Below, in pieces: positions 34,737 through 43,588 of a stretch of DNA of 64,000 bases. Positions within the stretch are counted from its first letter, which is position 1, and every line of letters begins with the position of its first letter. The stretch is from the NCBI GenBank assembly GCA_026119855.1, contig JAOWBW010000444.1, positions 248,001 through 312,000 of the forward strand, in the 5' to 3' direction. The notes beneath the pieces were generated by a model. The model worked only from the letters and a program-made list of their open reading frames with translations, did not search any database and was not told the origin of the DNA. The DNA comes from Campanula takesimana (taxonomy: Eukaryota; Streptophyta; Magnoliopsida; Asterales; Campanulaceae). Both the position numbers and the translations under genes were made by a program.

Positions 34737-35108
34737 AGCTTGGACTTAGAATAGTCACCATAGGCCATCCCCGACGTAAGCCCAGTAAAAATCTGTCCCG
34801 TGTAAGTCAACCCTCTCCTATAGAGTCAAGTTGACCATATCCCCAGCAAGTCAACCCTCTCCTATAGAGCCAAGTTGACCATGTCTCACCTATGACCCCT
34901 AGAGTCATGCCTCCTTGCGGATCTAAGTAACCCCGCGTACCTCCGAACTATGTTAGGCTTGATTCCCCGCGAACGGGATACGTAGGAATCCTATACCACT
35001 AGGTCCATCCATGCAACCAAAATCGGTTAAATCCGTCATCCCGTCAGATTGGGATGCTTATTTCTATCGACAACCCCGCTCCTTCGAAGCGACGTTGCTG
35101 AGGGGCTC
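34737..35108 (+). other. K internal 3' end: partial repeat units and polypurine region
   Basis: Holds a partial 114-bp unit, a partial 68-bp unit and a twofold ~45-bp repeat (aagtcaaccctctcctatag at about 34805 and 34847). It ends with a unique stretch containing ttaggcttgattccccgcga and gctgaggggctc just before the 3' LTR. No coding potential seen. The last motif is the likely polypurine tract for plus-strand DNA synthesis. Confidence 0.65.
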
Positions 35109-36438
35109 TGTAAGTACCCCAATCTGAAACCGACCTATCTTAGAGGTAGCCTTAGCACTGTTTCAGGGATAAGCTAATAGGCCAGGACCTCCCTAGGATA
35201 AGCTATAAATTCCAGGACTACTCTGGTATAAAATTGGAAAAATCCAGAAGCTCGCCAGGCTGAGCCGTACGGATGCTTTGGGTACTAGAGGGGCCTAGCC
35301 GTACAGCTGGTTTGGGCACCCTCAGTCCCTATAAATAGAACCCCTTGCTGATCATTTCAGAGGGGGGAGAAACATTAGAACTAAGGTTACTCTGTCGAAT
35401 TCACCTCAGAATGGTATGAGTAAGAGTGAACAAAGAGTGAAAGAGACAAAGGAAGATTGGCCTAAACCAAGATAGGTAAAGCCACCTTCTCCCCCTCCCT
35501 TCTCTTCATCTAAGAACTCTATTTATCTTTGATCTTGTCATTTATTGTTGATCTTTATATTCTTGCAAGTCTTGTCCATTCAAGCAATATACATATATCT
35601 ATTATTATTTATATTTCCTAGTCCAAGCCATGAGATGATCAAAGGTGCCCTCTATACTTTGTGTGGAAGAGGTTCAAACCTAGTTTGATCATGGCTTGTT
35701 GATTGTTCATTTACATTCTTGTCATGGATGATGCTCTTGTTGTTCATTTTGCTCATTTTAAGCTATGATCAAACTAGGTTTGAATCTTTACTCATCAAAT
35801 GGTCACTATGGCTCAAAAGGGCATATTGGCCACCTTTTTCATTTTTCTCCTATGATTGCCTTTGATCATGCCCAAACTCTTGTTTTGGGAGGTTCTTTGA
35901 TGATCAAGTGGCATAGGAATGAGGTGTTAATGTTGTTTTGTGTTGGAATAACAAACTGGAATCAGAACAGTTTGGTCCAGTTCAAGCAGAATGCTCTGTT
36001 TCTGCCTGGAACTGGACTGTTGCTTGAACAAACTGTAAAATCCCAGGAGTGGTCTCCCCATCCGTGCGGCTACTTTGGCCGTATGGGGAGATTGACCATT
36101 TTGCCCTTCTGTCTTCTATTTTCTTGTCAAACAAACCCTTTTTCAGTTGAAAAGATAAATAAAAAGTTAAAACAAATATTTTTCGTTAAAACACACACAC
36201 ACACATGCACTTTTGTTAACTAACAAAGGAGACTCGGCTTTGTCTGAGGCAACTTGGGAGGACGTAAAAACTCTTCCCAAGTTGTAACCTGATCTCCGAA
36301 CCTTTGAACTCAAACCTTTGTCATTTTGTTGGGTTTAAAATTAACAAAATGTGGCGACTCCGTTAAATTGGTCCGGTTCCCGCGTTTGGTATTTCGCCCT
36401 TGAAACGTGCTCGTGTTTTTTGGGGCGGGATCCTTACA
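35109..36438 (+). repeat. 3' LTR of K (1,330 bp), complete
   Basis: TGTAAG...CTTACA ends (6-bp inverted). A TATA-like box ccctataaatagaacc lies at about 35327. An (AC)n run occurs near 36190. It reaches the target duplication CTACC at 36439. Open frames within it (for example 35765-36223) have no recognisable domain and also occur in part in the 5' LTR; I do not consider them genes. Confidence 0.93.
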
Positions 36439-37183
36439 CTACCCAAACTGGAACAATGGGAGATTCTTGTGTCGGACGCCATGCCGGAGACCAGGCCAAA
36501 GTCCGCATAGGGAATTTATCTACGTACCACGTTTCCCTCATCCATAATCTCTGATAATCAGCTTCCGTAGTCAATTAAATCAAAAGATGCTTTGAGTCAA
36601 GATGACCCAACTTATAAACACCTTTTAACTGAAATTTTGCAAAGGGTAGCCTAGTAGCTTCCATTGTAGGTCTGCCATGGGAGAATTTCCCAACAAGAGT
36701 CCACTGGAAAGGTTGAGCAAATTGCTCAATTGCCTCCTTAGACAATTTTATAGACGGTGTACCCTTATGAGTCACCAAAGGAACAATGGGGAAGGCGTTT
36801 GACTGCGTAAATTGAGAGGGAGCAGAAAATAAATCTGCAAATGACTTTGAAACCATGGACGAAGTTGGTGGCTGGGAGGATAAGGGGTTAGTTTGCGGTG
36901 AAGAATTGGATTGCGGCACACTAGGTTTTGCACGGGGTTGAGACACCAAATTAGGGTTTGATTGCTGCGGTTCAACGGAAATAAGGTTTTGGATTGACTT
37001 TGAATGCTGCAATGACGGGTTGTAATAAGGATTATGAGAACTAGAATTCATTGACGAAGCCCAAGCCGCCGGGGAAGCCATACCGGCCAGCTGAAGCCTC
37101 TAGGGAGAAACCCTAGAGACGGGAAAGAGAGAAATCGCTAGAGAGAAAAAAAATAATATAGAACAAGTAAAATTGTATTTTTG

Positions 37184-37205
37184 CCGGTGAATTCTTTGAT
37201 TTGTT
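37184..37205. repeat. Right target duplication of LINE E
   Basis: CCGGTGAATTCTTTG then ATTTGTT; pairs with 16819-16840 (one mismatch). Athila sequence resumes here. Confidence 0.92.
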
Positions 37206-38441
37206 CAACTTTGAGGAGGAAGAAAGGAGTGATTTTGAAGGTTTTCGGGGTTGAATTTGAAGGTGCTATAGAAGGGAAAAGTGATCATTGGATTGAGAGC
37301 TTCCGGGAACTATCATCTTCTCCGATTCCCGCGAAACTTTCCGGCGACTTTCCTGTAAGGGTAAATTCAATTTATTTTTGCGGATTTTTGTAGAAATTCG
37401 ACTGTGATCATGACTCCGAAGGGAAAAGGTCATGTTCCCCCCGCCCCAACTTGAGTTAGATTTTGATAACACCCGGTTTGTTTCACGAAAATCGCAAGAT
37501 TATTTTGAAAATAAACAACGGAATGGGGTGACAGTAGAGCGGGGGTTTGACTTCAAAAATTGTGGGCTGGATGAAGTGGTTGCTTTCTATAAATGGAAAA
37601 AAATGATGGCTAAACCGACCCGGATGGGGTCTATATTGTTGGTAAGGGAATTCTATGCGAATTTCCACTCGGCGACTGAGGCCACCAACGTCTGGGTCAG
37701 AGGATTTAACATCAATGTATCCTATGCGGCCATTAATACTTTCTTAGGGATGAATAATAACGTTGAGGATGAGGATTGTGAGTATTAGAGGCTTAGGAGG
37801 GACATGGCTGTGAATTTGGATGACTATTTGGCTCAGTTCTCTGCGGAGTTTGGGGTGAACATTGATAGGGGAAACATTAGAAATGGCTATTTGTTCCACA
37901 TTAGTGAGATGCGGCTGGAGTTGAGGGTACTATACAGATTTATTTGTGAAAGGATTATGCCCACCTCATATTATCAGGTTGCTCATTGGTTTAGGGCTCC
38001 TTTGCTTTATGCGATGATTAGGAGGATGCCGGTGAATATCGGGGGGATTATTCGCAGCGAGATAGGGGACAGAGCCAAAAATTTGGAAAACAGGAACTTT
38101 CTTTTCCCTATTTTGATCACTACAATGGTGGAGAAGGTGGGGGTGCCAATGGCAGGTTTCCTAAAAACCCTGTCTCCGGCACGACAGTTACTAAATCCAC
38201 CATTGAGAGTGGAGGAGCACAGGCAGGAGGGCGAGGTTGGGCCCTAGTTCAGGCTGGCATGGATGAGGAGCCGGAGATGACCCAACGTGAAATGAACTAT
38301 TATTTTTCGGGTCAGTTACATGGGCTAAAAGAAAAACTGGAAGGGTATCATCAGCATCAATTCCTGGCTAACTATCATTGGGAGTGCAGGGAGGATAAGA
38401 ATGATGAGAGGTTGAGGAGATTGGAGGAGGAGGTTGATGCG
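37206..38441 (+). mobile_element. Athila-type Ty3/gypsy element, right segment
   Basis: Continuation of 15478-16840 after LINE E. 37206-37400 is leader-like sequence without a gene, followed by the env-like ORF. The segment ends near 38441, where 34 bp that also occurs inverted at 56358-56391 and then a gypsy LTR begin. No Athila 3' LTR is present. Confidence 0.75.
37404..38441 (+). pseudogene. Athila env-like ORF ('putative plant transposon protein' type), broken
   Basis: MTPKGKGHVPP near 37410 looks like the natural start, but the frame then shifts into LELDFDNTRFVSRKSQDYFE. Characteristic stretches are ERGFDFKNC, LVREFYANFHSATEATNVWV and VSYAAINTFLG, then an in-frame TAG at 37786. DDYLAQFSAEFGVNIDRGNI and FICERIMPTSYYQVAHWFRA continue in the same frame to 38247. 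After a further frameshift an acidic, coiled-coil-like tail follows (DERLRRLEEEVDAE). Proteins of this type lie downstream of pol in Athila relatives; their function is not established. No transmembrane segment is obvious. Confidence 0.72.
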
Positions 38442-39062
38442 GAAGCAAAGGTAGAAGATAATGGAAATGAGCTAATGTTGAGCTCCAAGGGTGTGGATCA
38501 GACTTTAGGGGTCAATTGGAGCCCAATCTTTGTTAACATGATTAGTTGGGCTTAAATAAGTGGGCCAAATGTTTGAGCAGTTTCTGGAATAATTTTGTTC
38601 GGCTATTATCTACGCAATGACAGTCCAGATGGTGATTATTTCCGCATTGGGATGAAGATAAGATTGTGATCTTTCATATGACTACTTATGGCATGTTTTT
38701 GGACAAGAACGTGAAGAGTTATGGCTGTTCAAATCAGACTGTTCAGATTGGCCGAATTTACATTGTTTTCTTCTCCAAGTTCTTATCTTTATTTTAATTG
38801 TCTTTTAATAATTAATGTCTAGTTTATCTTAACTTGGAAGGATGTTCCAAGATTAGTATAAATACCCTACAAGATGTAGTTGTAAGGCATTGAGTGATTG
38901 AATAAAATTTTCCTTTGTGAGTTTGCGAACTTACTTCAATTCTTGAGAGAATTGTTCTTAATCCTTGCGAGGTTTAAACCCCTTTATGCCCTTGCGAGGA
39001 CAGGCCCTAGTCTTGCGAGATTAGGTTTATCTAGTTCTAACTCGTGTTCCTTGCGAGGTTCT
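38442..39062 (+). repeat. Gypsy LTR-a (38476-39062), plus orientation, with 34-bp upstream flank
   Basis: Starts TGTTGAGCTCCAAGGGTG at 38476 and runs to ttccttgcgaggttct at 39062, lacking the last ~40 bp of the LTR. It is an inverted copy of LTR-b (39074-39699) and LTR-c (55725-56357). The 34 bp before it (38442-38475, ending gaaatgagctaa) is the exact reverse complement of the 34 bp after LTR-c (56358-56391). Clusters of cttgcgagg/ctcgcaag motifs lie near its 3' end. Confidence 0.88.
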
Positions 39063-39073
39063 AGATACCAATT

Positions 39074-39699
39074 TGATACGTAAACTTGTGTATTTTAATA
39101 AAAAGAAAAGGATATGGACTAACAAAAGAACCTTGCAAGGAACACGAGTTAGAACTAGATAAACCTAATCTCGCAAGACTAGGGCCTGTCCTCGCAAGGG
39201 CATAAAGGGGTTTAAACCTCGCAAGGCTTAAGAACAATTCTCGCAAGAATTGAAGTAAGTTCGCAAACTCACAAAGGAAAATTTTATTCAATCACTCAAT
39301 GCCTTACAACTACATCTTGTAGGGTATTTATACTACTCTTGGAACATCCTTCCAAGTTAGGATAAACTAGACATTAATTAAAATAAAGATAAGAACTAGG
39401 TGAAGAAAACAATGTAAATTCGGCCAATCTGAACAGTCTGATTTGAACAGCCATAACTCTTCATGTACTTGTCCAAAACCATGCCATACGTAGTCATATG
39501 AAAGATCACAACCTTATATTCATCCCAATGCGAAAATAATCACCATCTGGACTGTTATTGCGTAGATAATAGCTGAACAAAATTATTCCAGAAACTACTC
39601 AAATATTTGGCCCACTTATTTAAGCCCAACTAATCATGTTAACAAAGATTGGGCTCCAATCAACCCCTAAAGTCTGATCCACACGCTTGGAGCTCAACA
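39074..39699 (-). repeat. Gypsy LTR-b, 3' LTR of N
   Basis: On the minus strand it starts TGTTGAGCTCCAAGCG (39699) and ends TACGTATCA (39074), 626 bp. Beyond its end, at 39073-39064, the minus strand reads AATTGGTATC, the same 10 bases that lead into the primer binding site after LTR-c. An LTR-plus-PBS-stub junction is therefore present at the wrong end of the element. Confidence 0.9.
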
Positions 39700-41156
39700 T
39701 TACCAAACTCATCTGGTAGCTCAAGTTTATACGCACTCTCACCATACTTTTCCAACACTCGGAATGGGCCATCAGCTCTCGGCATAAGCTTGTTCTTCCT
39801 TTTTGAAGGAAATATATCCTTGCGAAAATGCAGCCATACAAGGTCACCAACCTTAAAAACATGTTAAGTACGCCCTTTGTTGGATCTTTCTTTATACTTA
39901 GCATTTGCCTTCTCAATCTGAGCCTTAACTTGCTCACAAATCCTCATAAATGAGCTTGCCTCTCCGTTGCTTCAAATATCACTATTTCCTTCTTTGGTAC
40001 AGGAATCAAGTCAATAGGCATATACGGATTAACACCATAAACAATCTCAAATGGAGAACGACCAGTAGTAGATGAAGGAGTTCTATTGTATGCAAATTCA
40101 GCATGAGCAAGCTTAACATCCAAATCTTTGGTAGTTCTACTCACCAAATCAAGTAATAAACATTCAATAGTCCGATTTGTCACTTCTGTTTATCCATCAG
40201 TATGTGGATGATGGGAAGTACCAAACAGCAACTTAGTACCAACCAAACGCCATAGGGTCTTCCAAAAGTAGCTAAGGAACTTAGTGTCCCGATCAGAAAC
40301 AATAGACTTTGGAATCCCATGAAAACGAACAATCTCCTTATAGTATAAATCTGCAATATGAGATGCATCATCCGTCTTATGAAATGGAACAAAATGACTC
40401 ATCTTCAAAAAACGATCAACCACCACCATAATAGCAACCTTCCCCCTTTGAGTTCTAGGTAACCCAACAATGAAATTCATTCTAATATCATCCCAAGGCT
40501 GATCCGGCACAGGTGAAGGTGTATAGAGCCCTTTATGAAAGAAACTCTTTGATTTTTGACAAGAAACACACCTCACCACTACCTCCTGCACATTCTTAAG
40601 CATGTTAGGCCAATAAAAATGCTCACCAAGAATCTCGTAAGTCTTTTGCACACCAAAATGACCAGCAAGTCCTCCTCCATGTGCTTCTCTCACAAGCAAT
40701 TCCCTAATGGAGCATTTAGGAATACAAAGCCGATTCCCCTTGAAAAGAAAACCATCTTGTACAACGAACAAGCCAGAAGGACTCTCTATCTCTTGAGAAA
40801 AAGTTGGATCAGATTTGTAATACTCTTTAATTTGCTCAAAGCCAAGCAACCTTGCATCAAGAGTAATAAGCAAACAATGTCTCCTAGACAATGCATCCGC
40901 AACCACATTAGAAACACCAGATTTATACTTAGAAGAAAAAGTAAAAGATTGCAAGAATTCTACCCATTAGGCATGTCTTGCATTCAACTTTTGCTGCCCA
41001 TGTATGAACTTCAAAGCTTCATGGTCAAAATGAAGAACAAATGGCTTGGGACGGAGATAATGAGCCCAATGATCCAATGCTCGAACAATAGCATAAAACT
41101 CTTTGTCATAAACAGAATAATTCAGCCTTGCTCCACTTAATTTCTCAATAAAGTAG
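39700..41156 (-). pseudogene. Gypsy N RNase H C-half and integrase
   Basis: RNase H end: LNYSVYDKEFYAIVRALDHW and FVLHFDHEALKFIHGQQKLN, then an in-frame TAA (HA-stop-WVEFLQ) at about 40970. Next are ADALSRRHCLL and the zinc-binding HHCC domain (HFGVQKTYEILGEHFYWPNM, CVSCQKSKS). The integrase core follows with VVVDRFLKMSHF, SDRDTKFLSYFWKTL, then TAA at 40190 (CAA expected) and TEVTNRTIECLL. D-D-E residues are intact. The C-terminal GDLVWLHFRKDIF and KLELPDEFGN is frameshifted near 39870. It would insert cDNA; three breaks prevent this. Confidence 0.88.
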
Positions 41157-41982
41157 GCAATTGGTAGGGCTGTTAAACGAACCGAGCCCGTTCGAGATCA
41201 GCTCGGGCTCGGCTCGTTAAAGCTCGGTTCGAATGGGCTCGAAGTGCTATTCGAGCTTGAGCTCGAACCAAGTTTTCGAGCTCGAATTTTTATCGAGCCG
41301 GCTCGTGTTCAGCTCGTTTGTTCGACGAGCTTTGTTCGAGCTCGGCTCGTTAGAGCTCGGTTTGTGTTCGGCTCGTTAGAGCTCGGCTCGTGTTAGGCTC
41401 GTTAGAGATCGGCTCGTGTTCGGCTCGTTTAAATCACGCATAACTCGAGCTCGGCTCGGCTCGTTAAGCTCGAGCTCGACTAAATAATCATCATTATTAC
41501 TTTTGTAATGAATACATATACATATATGTATATACAACATTGTACAAGGAGTAAATCATAGCTAAAATATTTTTATCTTCAAAATGAATTAAACAACAAT
41601 AATTGTACAACAACTAAAATTAATTTAATTTTTATACATTCATATAATGATCATATAGCGACTATACACATACAATACAATAATATAATATAGATTGTAC
41701 AACAACTAAAATTAATTTATTCTATGAACATTCATTATGAAAATGTAGAGATATATACACAATAGTCGGGGTTTTTTTTTTCAAAACTAATTTATTATTT
41801 TCAAATGTACACATATTTGTCTTATATTATTTTTCTCATTGAAATAAAAAATAAAATTAACATCTATTATTGTAGTTATATATGCAAGTATATTTAATCA
41901 CTCAAATATAGAATGAACAAAATGTTTATCATTTACACATACACACACATGTATATTTCACATATAAATGTGTTTGCATGTA

Positions 41983-42026
<44 letters not shown>

Positions 42027-42130
42027 GTATATGGTATAGTGGATACTATATATACATACATGTAACACATATTTATATACATAAATATATGTATGTATGA
42101 TATGTGTGTCTCTATATGGAATATTGGATG

Positions 42131-42165
<35 letters not shown>
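41983..42165. repeat. (TA)n microsatellites in the hAT-like interior
   Basis: Near-pure TA runs at about 41985-42022 and 42133-42162, separated by ATAC/TATG-rich sequence. Open frames here (Tyr/Ile repeats) are artefacts. Confidence 0.9.
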
Positions 42166-42167
<2 letters not shown>

Positions 42168-42202
42168 CATACATATAGCATATATTTATATACATTATTA
42201 TA

Positions 42203-43007
42203 TACTCCCTCTATCCTGTCTGATTTAGGACATTTTGACATTTTTAGTGTCATACTCGACGTAGTACGGCCAAAAAATGGAAAGATAATATTACTTTTGT
42301 TCTCATAACCTCCTCCATTCATTCTAGTTCCTCTTAAGTCGGGAGGGACGAAAGCCGTATATGTGTGTTTAGGTATGATGTATGTATGTATTATATGTAT
42401 ATATACATACATGTAACATATACTATATTATACACTTAGCGTAGCGTACGTTTTACTAAATACAGTTGACTAAGTATAATAGCGTCATTTAAATGCTATA
42501 TACTAACTAGAAAGTTTGTCTGACTTTGACTTTCATGGTCAACTCCATAAAACGTTGACCACAATATGAAAACCTACCTATCCCTATGCATTTCAAAAAA
42601 ATTTATGAATTCACCGTTAGCATACGGTCGGCCTCAACTTTTAAATATAATTGTTAAAATAAATAGTTAACTATTAATAGTTAAATATAATAGTTAGCTA
42701 TTTATAGTGAAATATAATAGTTAACTATAATTATTAACTACCTTAGTAACTATTTGTTCTTAAAAAAAAAACCATAGTAACTATAATAGTTAAATATAAT
42801 AGTAAAACTATTTGAATTTTGGTTATGTAGAGTCAAACTATTTGAATTTTGATTAATATTTTATATAAATTATTAATTTACATAATTTATTAATGATTTA
42901 ACAACCATTTTTTAATTTTTATGAGAATTAATAATTTAGCGTAAAATATTAGTTAAAGTTTAAGTAAATTTGATAGGTAAATATAAAATTTGGGACAGAA
43001 GGAGTAT
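42203..43007. mobile_element. Possible Stowaway/mariner-like element nested in the hAT-like element
   Basis: Left TACTCCCTCTATCCTG (42203) and right GGGACAGAAGGAGTA (42993-43007) form an imperfect inverted pair of the Stowaway type (CTCCCTCYRTCC) flanked by TA. At about 800 bp it is long for a MITE. A second internal candidate end (gtcgggagggacg, about 42338) could instead define a ~150-bp element. The interior has ATAGTTAACTAT-like repeats at 42660-42800. No transposase seen. Confidence 0.4.
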
Positions 43008-43588
43008 ATTACAACCTGATGGTATATATACGATTCAATTAATCGTTTGTAATATGAGAAGTTAAATGAACAAGAGCTTTTCAAAAAAAAAAAAAAAAAG
43101 GTAAACAGGAGGTTACATTTGTAAATTAGACACATTTTGAGATTAAAAAAAGAGAAAAAAAAAATAGTGTTTTTGTTCAAAATGCAGAGAATACTTATCA
43201 GAGCTTGGTAAGGCTCGAACTCGAGCTCGTTTGATTTCATAATTTTCAGAAAAATGATTAAGCTCGAGCTCGGCTCGTAAAGGCTCGAGTTCGAACAGCT
43301 CGTGAAAAGCTCGCGAGCATAAGGCTCGAACTCGATAAGGCTCGAACTTGAGCTCGTTTGATTTCATAATTTTCAGAAAAATGTTTAAGCTCGAGCTCGG
43401 CTCGTAAAGACTCGAGTTCGAACAGCTCGTGAAAAGCTCGCGAGCAGCTCGAAACTCGATTCGGTTCGAGCTCGAACAAGGTAAATGGGCTCGAGCTCGA
43501 GCTCAATAAAAGCTCGAGCTCGATAATTCGTTAACGAGCTCGAGCCCAAAACTCCAAAGCTCGGCTCGTTTACAGCCCTAGCAATTGG

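Larger units (their letters stand above)
29729..36443 (+). mobile_element. LTR element K (29734-36438), non-autonomous, carrying a PMD gene fragment; TSD CTACC
   Basis: Starts TGTAAGTACCCC at 29734 and ends CCTTACA at 36438, with target duplication CTACC at 29729-29733 and 36439-36443 in LINE E ORF1. The two LTRs match with about 7 differences over some 470 aligned bases, so the insertion looks fairly young. The internal region has no gag, protease, RT or integrase. It holds an antisense PMD gene, a 57-bp repeat, and 68-bp and 114-bp arrays. A purine-rich tract (gctgaggggctc) precedes the 3' LTR. Repeats between coding region and 3' LTR, and extra antisense ORFs, are known for the Ogre/Tat group of Ty3/gypsy; placement there is tentative. 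Mobilisation would need proteins from another element. Confidence 0.88.
21194..37081 (-). pseudogene. LINE E ORF1, split into four pieces by three insertions
   Basis: Piece 1 (37081-36439): MASPAAWASSMNSSSHNPYY, then DUF4283 with LSKEAIEQFAQPFQWTLVGK and HGRPTMEATR, up to the LTR element K target. Piece 2 (29733-29390): LPGLPVHLFNKSFIF, SLDKATSELSRPSIAKVLVQ and knuckle YCKYCYVLGHDVSSCRR. Piece 3 (28162-27745): a Lys-rich region and VFPTLAKRGNVLPEAV. Piece 4 (21410-21194): GLNLSPRGPPSN, then SRKNRRKTSTPPY and stop. The pieces join in the order of the intact LINE J ORF1. Knuckle residues C-C-H-C are intact. A stop follows HLLI in piece 1, and there is a frameshift in piece 2 near 29560. Confidence 0.88.
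16841..37183 (-). mobile_element. LINE E, full-length L1-type element split by nested insertions
   Basis: The 3' poly(T) is 16841-16856 and the 5' end is at 37183, with a 22-bp target duplication on both sides. Removing LINE F, LINE G and LTR element K leaves about 6.07 kb, matching full-length LINE I (6,058 bp) and J (5,943 bp). Minus-strand order: 5'UTR 37183-37082, ORF1 start 37081, ORF1 pieces at 36439-37081, 29390-29733, 27745-28162 and 21194-21410, then ORF2 21134-17062 and the tail. It sits inside the Athila element. Confidence 0.9.
41157..43588. mobile_element. hAT-like non-autonomous DNA transposon (41165-43580), 8-bp TSD GCAATTGG
   Basis: Left end TAGGGCTGTTAAACGAACCGAGC; right end reads, inverted, TAGGGCTGTAAACGAGCCGAGC. 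GCAATTGG flanks it at 41157-41164 and 43581-43588. Eight-bp duplications and TAGGG-type ends are typical of hAT. Both termini (41165-41480 and 43200-43580) are dense in GAGCTCGGCTCG-type motifs, which could act as subterminal transposase sites or fold back. The AT-rich interior encodes no transposase; open frames such as 43143-43506 are just the CGAGCTCG repeats. It interrupts gypsy N RNase H after QEKRPIA. Confidence 0.9.

Noticed and set aside
35765..36223. 152-aa ORF in the K 3' LTR
   Set aside because: No domain, ends in an (AC)n run, and the matching frame in the 5' LTR is cut differently.
38259..38555. A single 98-aa ORF ending VNMISWA
   Set aside because: It is a chimera of the Athila env-like tail, the 34-bp flank and LTR-a; the same LTR translation recurs in LTR-b.
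41958..42412. Tyr/Ile-rich small membrane proteins
   Set aside because: Low-complexity TA microsatellite translations.
43143..43506. Minus-strand ORFs rich in Ser/Arg/Glu/Leu in the hAT-like element
   Set aside because: They are the CGAGCTCG subterminal repeats read as protein.
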